Positions 7,312-14,249 of a DNA stretch of 41,249 bases are shown here, piece by piece; the first letter of the stretch is position 1; each line of letters begins with the position of its first letter. The position numbers and the translations under genes are program-made. The notes below the pieces were generated by a model. It searched no databases and had not been told where the DNA came from. It was given only the letters and a program-made list of their open reading frames with translations. Location: the NCBI GenBank assembly GCA_003136575.1, contig PLEX01000193.1, positions 1 to 41,249 on the forward strand, written 5' to 3'. Origin of the DNA: Bryobacterales bacterium (GTDB lineage Bacteria > Acidobacteriota > Terriglobia > Bryobacterales > Bryobacteraceae).

Positions 7312-8412
7312 TTACGGCTTCCGCGCCAGTTGAACTTTGCTGCCGGTCCGTGCGGAATCCTTCGCCGCCTCCAGAATCTCCGTGACGATCACGTTGTTTT
7401 CAAGCGACGACAACCCGGTCGACTTCCTCTTGCCGCGCGCCACGGCGTAGAAATACGACAGCGCATCGTGCTCATCGGCGGGCAACGCGGCGGGTGTGCG
7501 AGTTTCTTCCTGCGCGTCCGCCACCCTCACGCGCAGCGAGTTCCCGCCGGTCGCAATGGCATATCCGCGCTCGGCGTAAACCTCAAAATCCTTTCGACCG
7601 TAAGGCCAGTTCCAGGACGCTTCGATCACGCCCTGCGCCTTCGGATATTCCAGCAGCACGGTCGCATCGTCGTCGACGTCGGGATAAATCTCGGGCTTGA
7701 TGTGACGGGTCATCGCCATCACGGCGGCCGGACGCTGGTTATCCATCAGCCAGGTCATCAGATTGGCGCCATAGCATCCGAAATCGAACAGAGCGCCCGC
7801 TCCGTTCAGCGCCGGATTCTTCAGAAACGAGAGAAACTCCGGACCAACGCCGATTTCTTTCGGACCCTGGTGGCCGTCCATTGCAACCATCCTGCGGATG
7901 CCGCCCACGGATTTCCTTTCCTTGACAAGATCCCAAATCGCGCCATGGCTCGCGTACCAGCTGGTTTCGTAATTCACCACGACCTGAATCCCATAGCGCT
8001 CCGCGGCCTGTTGTATGCGGCGGGCGTGCGCAACGCTCACCGCGAGGGGCTTTTCCATCATCACCGGAAGATGGCGCGGCGCGGCCGCCTCCACTACCAT
8101 CGCGTGATCGAAAGTATTGGTGAAAGTAGCCACGGCATCCGGTTTCACGCTGTCCAGCATCGTGTTCAGATTCGTGAAGAGGAGCGATTCGGGGTAACCG
8201 AACTTCTTCGCAATCGTCGCCGCGAGCGCCGTGTTCGGCTCGAAGATTCCGACAATCTCCACATCTTTGCGTTTCTGCGCGGGATTGAGCAGGAACCCTT
8301 CCACATGGCCGTGGACCAGCCCCGCGACGGCGATGCGCAGGGGCTTTTCAGTCTGCGCCGGGAGCAGGGAAGGGAGCACAAGAACGGCCAGAAGGCAAAA
8401 CGAGCGATGCAT
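7312..8412 (-). CDS. Gfo/Idh/MocA family NAD(P)-dependent oxidoreductase, exported
   Basis: The start at 8412 follows CTGGAG with short spacing and yields a signal peptide (MHRSFCLLAVLVLPSLLPAQ); the longer open frame to 8544 has no such support. Residues 25-145 form the nucleotide-binding domain: LRIAVAGLVHGHVEGF, VEIVGIFEPN, DAVATFTNTFDHAMVV and the family signature MMEKPLAVSVAHARRI. The second half is the GFO_IDH_MocA C-terminal domain with VNYETSWY, GALFDFGCYGANLMTWLM (catalytic-type His/Asp region) and GVIEASWNWPYG. Members oxidise or isomerise sugars and related hydroxy compounds; the substrate is not predictable. The signal peptide suggests a periplasmic enzyme, which would then need tightly bound cofactor. 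Confidence 0.88.
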   Translation of the reverse strand: MHRSFCLLAVLVLPSLLPAQTEKPLRIAVAGLVHGHVEGFLLNPAQKRKDVEIVGIFEPNTALAATIAKKFGYPESLLFTNLNTMLDSVKPDAVATFTNTFDHAMVVEAAAPRHLPVMMEKPLAVSVAHARRIQQAAERYGIQVVVNYETSWYASHGAIWDLVKERKSVGGIRRMVAMDGHQGPKEIGVGPEFLSFLKNPALNGAGALFDFGCYGANLMTWLMDNQRPAAVMAMTRHIKPEIYPDVDDDATVLLEYPKAQGVIEASWNWPYGRKDFEVYAERGYAIATGGNSLRVRVADAQEETRTPAALPADEHDALSYFYAVARGKRKSTGLSSLENNVIVTEILEAAKDSARTGSKVQLARKP

Positions 8413-8626
8413 GGACTCCAGTAGATCACACTTTGGCGGGTACAAAGGTAGAGCGGCGGGTACCGGTGGCCTGCAGGATCGGTCGCCGCACGCACCGACC
8501 GTTTCGTCGGTATCGTCTGAATGTACTGCGTGGATCCGGGGCACATGGCTGACCGGACACCGGCGGGTCTCGTCATCGAGCCGTCCGCACTACGTCGGGG
8601 AACTCCCGGGAAAAGTCGACATGCGG

Positions 8627-9511
8627 TTAATTTGCGCCGGGCTTCTCCGCGTGGTCGACCACAAAGATCTCAACCGGCGCTTTCGTCGGTGCCATTTTAA
8701 GGCCGAGTTGACCCGGAAGGGCATTCGCGGTGGCTTCGAACATGTTTGCAGGGCTGACCATGGCTTCACCCGCGATGCCTCTGGCCGCCACGCCGATCTT
8801 CGAGATGTCCAGGTCAGCGTCAAAACTTCCCGTAAGCCCGGTTTGATCGATCACCGGCCTATCGGCGCCAAAGTTGAGATATCGCGCTAACGAAGCCATA
8901 TCTCTGACGGCCATATGATCGGTTTTTCTGATTGCCGAATCGTCGGTGCCAGCCGTTAATGGATGGAACTTAGGGCCGCCCTTTGCGACCGTCAGAGCGT
9001 AAACGGCCAGCGTCTTCGTTTCGTGGTGAAATCCAAGCTTAAAACGGTCAGCTAGTAAAGCACGAAGCATCGTCATCAGAAGGGCCCTGTCGGCCGGGCT
9101 GGCGGCTTTAGCTTCGATATCGAATCTTACCGATGAGATCCACTCCGGTCCACCCGCAACCTGATGGTCCTCCAGCCCCCAAGCCCCTTTGATGAGGTCT
9201 TTCAGGCTGGCGTTCCGCGTGCGAAGCAGCCCAGGGGTTGTGACGATCGCGGAACCCGGAGCGGCGCTCACTTGCGCGACTCGCCCCGGCAACGGAACAC
9301 GGGGATCCGAGGGCTTGATCGACGTGACATCGAAACGAGGTGAAGCGGGCAACGCGGCTTGAGTCTGCGCCAAAATCGCCGACCTTCCTGCCAGACAGAA
9401 GGCGCTCAGTCCTATAACGGCCCGGAGCTTGAAAGGCGCGCGCCTTGCTCGGCGGTGAACTTGAGCGGCGTGCGCCGCCTTCGCCCCCATGCGCCAACCT
9501 GCACCGTTCAT
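8627..9511 (-). CDS. TIGR03435 family exported protein
   Basis: Second TIGR03435 protein, 294 residues from ATG 9511, which lies 11 bp after the stop of the CBM9-like gene, so the two are probably cotranscribed. A Lys/Arg-rich N-region (HRRARRAPFK) precedes a hydrophobic stretch ending AILAQ, consistent with a long signal peptide. Family landmarks are SPRFDVTSIKPSDP, GPEWISSVRFDIEAKA, LRALLADRFKLGFHHETK, YALTVAKGGPKFHPL, RPVIDQTGLTGSFDADLDI and the C-terminal APVEIFVVDHAEKPGAN. It is less similar to the copy at 825 than either is to the family core, so recent duplication is unlikely. Function unknown. An alternative start at 9490 would shorten the N-region. Confidence 0.87.
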   Translation of the reverse strand: MNGAGWRMGAKAAHAAQVHRRARRAPFKLRAVIGLSAFCLAGRSAILAQTQAALPASPRFDVTSIKPSDPRVPLPGRVAQVSAAPGSAIVTTPGLLRTRNASLKDLIKGAWGLEDHQVAGGPEWISSVRFDIEAKAASPADRALLMTMLRALLADRFKLGFHHETKTLAVYALTVAKGGPKFHPLTAGTDDSAIRKTDHMAVRDMASLARYLNFGADRPVIDQTGLTGSFDADLDISKIGVAARGIAGEAMVSPANMFEATANALPGQLGLKMAPTKAPVEIFVVDHAEKPGAN

Positions 9512-9522
9512 ATTCACTATTC

Positions 9523-10245
9523 TCACTGGGCGAATACCAACTGCCCGAATCTGGCCGGGACGTGCGGGTTCGGCGTCGGTTGCAGGGGATCGGACCAGTT
9601 GCTCATGCGGCGATCCGGCTCCACGCCATCCCAGCGATTGATATTGGCCATCCATACCGTTCCCGGCGTCGGCTTCTTGCCCAGCGCCTCGAAGTTCGAC
9701 CATGGAATCGCGACCTCAAGGCTCCAGCCTTTATCTTTATCCCCGCGCATGTTCAGCGTGCCATCGATAAAGGTCGCCAGCTTGACGCCGCGCAGGTCGA
9801 ACTGTTTAAAAAGATGGCCGCCTGGCTGGTACATGACGTAATCGTAGAGCACGCCGCGCGCATTCATTTCGAGACCGTAATAGACGGAGGTTTGAGAAGG
9901 CATGGGGTTGATGAAGATCTCGACCGCGTCGTCGAGATAAGTCGGGTCATCGTGCTCGGTGTGGAAGGCGACGATATCCGCGTCTTCGCATTCGTAGGAA
10001 ACATAGAGATAGTCGTCGTCCCACAGGAGGCGGGAGACAGTCTTTTGCTTGGCGCCGGTCTGGGCGTCCCAGGGGAAAATCAGCTCGATCTTTCCCGCCG
10101 CGGCCCAGGCTTGGTCGTCCGGTTTGCCGTCGATCACGATGGGCGAAGTGGCGCGCTTCACTTCATAGCGTGGGATCGGCGGCTGTCCGAACAGATTGGC
10201 GCAGAGCAGAAACGACGTGCAGACGGGAGCGGAAGGAATCTTCAT
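9523..10245 (-). CDS. Exported carbohydrate-binding family 9-like protein
   Basis: A 240-residue exported protein (signal peptide ending LFGQ) consisting of one CBM9-like domain. Typical elements are ATSPIVIDGKPDDQAWAAA near residues 32-50, a WDDDYLYVSYECEDADI strand pair near 75-90, DDAVEIFINP near 103-112, YYGLEMNARGVLYDY, and the C-terminal GWSLEVAIPWSNFEALG and NINRWDG. This domain often binds sugar chain ends or heme-like ligands when fused to enzymes; here it stands alone. The start is supported by a TAACTT hexamer exactly 6 nt before the ATG. It heads a probable two-gene unit with the TIGR03435 gene at 8627 and diverges from the gene at 10332. Confidence 0.85.
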   Translation of the reverse strand: MKIPSAPVCTSFLLCANLFGQPPIPRYEVKRATSPIVIDGKPDDQAWAAAGKIELIFPWDAQTGAKQKTVSRLLWDDDYLYVSYECEDADIVAFHTEHDDPTYLDDAVEIFINPMPSQTSVYYGLEMNARGVLYDYVMYQPGGHLFKQFDLRGVKLATFIDGTLNMRGDKDKGWSLEVAIPWSNFEALGKKPTPGTVWMANINRWDGVEPDRRMSNWSDPLQPTPNPHVPARFGQLVFAQ

Positions 10246-10319
10246 GGCTATAAGTTACAGCAAGCGCGCCGGCAGCGTTTCCGGTGGACAGTAGCGCCGG
10301 GCGAACGATGGTCGGCGGA

Positions 10320-10332
10320 TAGAATAGAAACG
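10320..10332 (+). promoter_or_regulatory. TAGAAT minus-10 element, 6 nt before GTG (leaderless start)
   Basis: TAGAAT at 10320-10325 is followed by six bases and then GTG 10332, with no Shine-Dalgarno sequence, so transcription would begin at or next to the start codon. No convincing minus-35 box is visible. Confidence 0.5.
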
Positions 10333-10709
10333 TGCGCCGCATTCTCGCATCGCTGCTGGTGGTTCTGGTCGGCTTTTCGCTGATTCCGGCAGCGGCATTC
10401 GCGTCGAATGCGGAGTCGAAGGTTCCTGCATGCTGCCGGCGCGACGGAAAGCACCACTGTTCGCTCGCGGCAGGCGCGGCAGGCTCCGAATCGAACTCCG
10501 GGCTGTCCCTGCGGGCTGCCCGATGCCCGTCATTTCCGACGGCGAAAGCCGTCCCCGCTCACCAGAGCGCGGGGCTGCCGGGAATTTCGCGGGTGACCTT
10601 CGCCGGGTTTGTAAGTCAGTTCCTTTTTTCCGCCAGAACAGAAACGCGCTCCCAAATCTCCTTTAGTCAGGCTGGCCAGAAGCGCGGCCCACCGGCTCTT
10701 CTTTCGTAG
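10332..10709 (+). CDS. Small exported Cys/His-rich protein
   Basis: A 125-residue protein starting at GTG with a signal peptide (to about residue 25, AAFA). Directly after the cleavage region is CCRRDGKHHC (residues 34-43), a compact cluster of three Cys and two His that looks able to bind a soft metal such as copper. The remainder is Ser/Ala-rich with a hydrophobic ISRVTFAGFVSQFLF near residues 85-99 and no further motif. It precedes a TonB-dependent receptor by 91 bp in the same direction. In other bacteria small exported Cys/His proteins commonly accompany metal-linked TonB receptors; a shared role here is inference. Confidence 0.6.
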   Translation: MRRILASLLVVLVGFSLIPAAAFASNAESKVPACCRRDGKHHCSLAAGAAGSESNSGLSLRAARCPSFPTAKAVPAHQSAGLPGISRVTFAGFVSQFLFSARTETRSQISFSQAGQKRGPPALLS

Positions 10710-10800
10710 TTCGCTCCCATCATCTTAGTTCCGGTTCGCAGCGCGTCGACTCCCGTCGCGCGGGCTGCCGGTTGGCGTTGCCGCTACGAAAGAAGGTCTC

Positions 10801-13113
10801 ATGCGAAAGTTCATATTCTGTTGCTGTCTGGCAGTGTTTTGTACGTCTGGTTTCCTGCTCGATGCGACGATTTTCGGAAGAATTCAGGGCATCGTGCACG
10901 ATCCGCAGCATCGTCCCCTGTCCGGCGCTTCGGTGAAACTGCGGGCGGTCACGTCGGATTGGTCGCAATCCGCGGAGACGGACGACAACGGCGAATTTTC
11001 GTTCGCAACCGTGCCCGTCGGCGACTACAAGATCACCGTCGCGGAACCTAAGTTCACAACCTCCGAGCAGTCCGTCACCGTTGCTTCCGGCTCATCGCCG
11101 GTGATCCACTTTCAACTGGCGATTGCGACCTTGAATCAAACGGCCTCCGTCGTCGCCCAGGCCGAAGCAGCCAGTATGGACTCGGTAACGCCAACCACGC
11201 TGGTAGACCGCGAGGACATTGCCCAGACCCCGGGCGCGGACCGCACCAACAGCATGGCGATGATCACCGACTTCACTCCAGGCGCTTACGTCACGCACGA
11301 CATGCTGCACATGCGCGGAGGCCACCAGGTGGATTGGCTGATCGACGGCGTACCCGTGCCGAACACCAATATCGCGACGAATCTGGGGCCGCAAATCGAC
11401 CCTAAAGACATCGATTACCTCGAAATTCAGCGTGGCAGTTACGACGCCGAATACGGAGACCGCACCTACGGCGTCTTTAACATCGTGCCGAGAACCGGCT
11501 TCGAGCGGGACAACGAGGCGGAACTGGTTACGTCATTCGGAAACTGGCATCAAACCAACGATCAGCTGAACTTCGGAGGCCACACGCAGCGCTTCGCTTA
11601 CTACGCGAGCGTGAATGGAAATCGCAGCGATTACGGTCTGCAGGCGCCAATCGGACAGGTCGTTCACGACGCCGAGAACGGATTCGGCGGATTTGTGTCC
11701 CTGATGTTCAACGCGAGTTCTTCGAACCAATTCCGCATGGTGGGCTCGCTGCGGCAGGATTACTACCAGATCCCGATCGACCCCGATCCGAACTCAGCGG
11801 GAAATCAGGTCTACCCCAGCTTCGGACTCCACGACAGTGAACGCGAACCCGATGGTTACCTCACCTTCTCCTGGATTCACACGTTCAGCGCCAATGCGCA
11901 ACTGACGATTTCGCCGTTTTATCACTACAATCAGGCCAGCTACAACAGCTCTCCGAACGACGTACCGGTGATTTCGGACGTGCGCCAGACGTCCAATTAC
12001 GGCGGCGCGCAGGCAAGCGTGAACCTGACTACGCTGAAGAACAACGACCTGGAAATAGGCGTTTATGGATTCGCCCAGCACCAAAGCAACTACTTCAATA
12101 ATGTCTTTACGGATTGCGCCCCGGACTGCCAGAACTTCGGGCCGTCCTCCGCCGCTTTAACCGGCGGCGTCATCGAGGAATTTGCCAGCGACCGCTTCAA
12201 GGTGACGCCGTGGCTGACACTGATCGCCGGCGTTCGCGAATCGCATTTCAGCGCTCCGGCGATCGGTGGCGAACCGGGGGTCTCGGAGACCGCGATCGAC
12301 CCGCGCGTCGGCGCTTCGCTCAGAATTCCGTGGCTGAAGTGGGTCTTTCATGGCTTCTACGGCCAGTTCTATCAGCCGCCACCGCTGCTGACTGCGACTG
12401 GCCCGTTGCTCGATCTGGCCAGCAGCCAGGTGCTGACCTTCGCGCCGTTGAAGGGCGAGCGCGACAGGGAATATCAGTTCGGCGTGTCGATTCCGTTTCA
12501 CGGCTGGGTGCTGGAGGAAGACACCTTCCAGACTCGCGCGCAAAACTGGCTCGACCACAACAATATCGGGGAATCGAACATTTTCTGGCCGATCACGTGG
12601 ACCGCCGCATTGATTCAGGGCTGGGAAACGACGCTGCGTTCCCCGCGCATCTGGCACCGCGCACAGTTCCACGCGGCGTACTCGAATCAGATCGCTCAGG
12701 CGACGGCGCCGATCACCGGCGGCCTGATCTGCCCGGCTGGAATGGAGGATTCATGCCCGCTGGCTATTCCTCCGGGATATTCGCCTGTCGACCACGATCA
12801 GCGAAACACCCTGAATATGGGCCTTAACGCGACTCTTCCTTCGCGGGCGTTCGCTTCGACAAATGTCTACTATGGCTCGGGCTTCACAAACGGAAACCCC
12901 GACGCGCAGTATCCCGGCAATTATCTGCCTGGCCACACCACGGTCGACATTTCTATGGGAAAGAGCTTTGGCGAGAAATACAGAGTCTCGCTGAACGCGC
13001 TCAACGTAACGAATCGGCGCGTTCTGTTCGATAACAGCCTTACGTTCGGAGGTTTCCACTTTGACGACCCCAGGCAGCTCTACGTTGAAGTGAGATGGAA
13101 GTTTCACTACTAA
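10801..13113 (+). CDS. TonB-dependent receptor with carboxypeptidase-regulatory-like domain
   Basis: Outer-membrane active transporter, 770 residues. The start has a good ribosome site (AGAAGG, 6 nt upstream). After the signal peptide (1 to about 22) comes a carboxypeptidase-regulatory-like beta domain (GRIQGIVHDPQHRPLSGASV to about residue 105), then the plug domain with TPGAYVTHDMLHMRGGHQ and VDWLIDGVPVPN (residues about 130-230, including IQRGSYDAEYGDRTYG). The rest is a beta-barrel with alternating aromatic strands and a C-terminal Phe-His-Tyr ending (VRWKFHY), as usual for BAM-dependent insertion. It imports a ligand using TonB/ExbBD energy; the substrate is not evident from sequence. 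The next gene is modA, suggesting a metal-oxyanion, while the preceding small Cys/His-rich protein suggests a metal. Confidence 0.92.
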   Translation: MRKFIFCCCLAVFCTSGFLLDATIFGRIQGIVHDPQHRPLSGASVKLRAVTSDWSQSAETDDNGEFSFATVPVGDYKITVAEPKFTTSEQSVTVASGSSPVIHFQLAIATLNQTASVVAQAEAASMDSVTPTTLVDREDIAQTPGADRTNSMAMITDFTPGAYVTHDMLHMRGGHQVDWLIDGVPVPNTNIATNLGPQIDPKDIDYLEIQRGSYDAEYGDRTYGVFNIVPRTGFERDNEAELVTSFGNWHQTNDQLNFGGHTQRFAYYASVNGNRSDYGLQAPIGQVVHDAENGFGGFVSLMFNASSSNQFRMVGSLRQDYYQIPIDPDPNSAGNQVYPSFGLHDSEREPDGYLTFSWIHTFSANAQLTISPFYHYNQASYNSSPNDVPVISDVRQTSNYGGAQASVNLTTLKNNDLEIGVYGFAQHQSNYFNNVFTDCAPDCQNFGPSSAALTGGVIEEFASDRFKVTPWLTLIAGVRESHFSAPAIGGEPGVSETAIDPRVGASLRIPWLKWVFHGFYGQFYQPPPLLTATGPLLDLASSQVLTFAPLKGERDREYQFGVSIPFHGWVLEEDTFQTRAQNWLDHNNIGESNIFWPITWTAALIQGWETTLRSPRIWHRAQFHAAYSNQIAQATAPITGGLICPAGMEDSCPLAIPPGYSPVDHDQRNTLNMGLNATLPSRAFASTNVYYGSGFTNGNPDAQYPGNYLPGHTTVDISMGKSFGEKYRVSLNALNVTNRRVLFDNSLTFGGFHFDDPRQLYVEVRWKFHY

Positions 13114-13227
13114 GAAGGCGCGCAGGCAACTGGCCGCGTCACGTGCGGGCACGCGTGTTTGCCGAGTTGTTCGGTGCCGCACGTCGCGGTCCGTGCGCTA
13201 CCGATGGATTTGGGACAATCGGAATCG

Positions 13228-13992
13228 ATGAAGCGTTTCACTTGTATTGTTGCCGCTCTGCTTGCAGTTACCGGCGCAAATGGCCAGCCCGCTAAACGCG
13301 AGGTAGCCGTCGCGGCGGCCGCGAACCTGAGCGTGGTGTTTCAGCAAATCGGGCCGCGGTTTGAAGCCGCGACCGGCATCCACCCCGTGTTCAGCTTCGC
13401 CTCGACGGCGCAACTTGCGCTTCAGATCGAGAACGGCGCACCGTTCGACGTCTATGCCGCGGCAGACGTGGAACATGTCGAACAAATGGAGAAAAAGGGA
13501 CTGCTCGCTCCGAACTCCCGCGCTATATATGCGACGGGAATTCTGGCCCTCTGGATTCCGCCTCAGAGCGCGGCGCAGATCAATCGGTCGGAAGACCTGG
13601 TTCAGCCCGGCGTGAAGGTAATCGCGCTCGCCAAACCCGAACTCGCGCCTTACGGACTGGCCGCGCGCGAATCCCTTCAGAAACTGGGAATCTGGAGCAA
13701 AGTGGAACCGCGAATCGTCTACGCCGACAACATCAACATGGCGAAACAGTACGGCGCTTCGGGCAATGCCGACGCGGTCTTCACGGCGTATTCACTCGTG
13801 CTGAACGAGCGCGGCAAGGTGTTACAGGTGAGCGACGAGCTGCACGCCCCGATCCATCAGGCGCTTGGCATCGTGGCCGCTTCGAAAAACCAGGGAAACG
13901 CGCGGGCCTTCGCCGACTTCCTGCTGACCGGGAAAGGGCGCGAAATCCTGGCGGGCGCCGGGTACCACGTGCCCGCGCCAAAGAATCCTTAA
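13228..13992 (+). CDS. modA: Molybdate/tungstate ABC transporter substrate-binding protein
   Basis: Periplasmic binding protein for molybdate or a similar oxyanion, 254 residues from ATG 13228, which gives a clean signal peptide (MKRFTCIVAALLAVTGANGQ); the open frame upstream to 13159 lacks support. Family features: VAVAAAANLSVVFQQI near residues 26-41, FASTAQLALQIENGAPFDVYAAAD near 55-78, KVIALAKPELAPYG and ADAVFTAYSLV, then the C-terminal FADFLLTGKGREILAGAGY. These are the typical ligand-contact segments of ModA. No modB or modC permease genes follow, so the protein must work with a transporter elsewhere or serve a different role. It is 114 bp downstream of the TonB-dependent receptor. Confidence 0.88.
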   Translation: MKRFTCIVAALLAVTGANGQPAKREVAVAAAANLSVVFQQIGPRFEAATGIHPVFSFASTAQLALQIENGAPFDVYAAADVEHVEQMEKKGLLAPNSRAIYATGILALWIPPQSAAQINRSEDLVQPGVKVIALAKPELAPYGLAARESLQKLGIWSKVEPRIVYADNINMAKQYGASGNADAVFTAYSLVLNERGKVLQVSDELHAPIHQALGIVAASKNQGNARAFADFLLTGKGREILAGAGYHVPAPKNP

Positions 13993-14033
13993 CGCGCGGT
14001 GCACCCGATTCAGGCGCGGCGCATGATCTGAGC

Positions 14034-14062
14034 GCAGGCGCCGTGAAAATGCGCCTGCCTTT
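14034..14062 (+). terminator. Intrinsic terminator candidate after modA
   Basis: GCAGGCGC pairs perfectly with GCGCCTGC across a 9-nt loop (14034-14058), followed by CTTTCC. The stem is strong and lies 42 bp after the stop, although the T-run is short. The arms share GCAGGCG/CGCCTGC with the REP-like repeat at 1853, so it may be a variant of that element. Confidence 0.55.
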
Positions 14063-14249
14063 CCAGCCTGTCTTCCTGACATCGGCCAGTTTGATGCTGA
14101 GTTGTTTCTGAGACCTCTGGTTTCACGAGCCTGCGAACTCGTCATACCTCAATATATTTCCGAAATTGCTTTACGGTTTTGAGGCAAATTCCCCGCAAGG
14201 GATAACGGACAACGATTCCCTGAATCGCTGTACTCAAGGAGACGACCAT

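Noticed and set aside
13521..13533. CGCTATATATGCG as a ModE-like operator
   Set aside because: It lies inside the modA coding sequence and is only one half-site; no partner half-site at ModE spacing.
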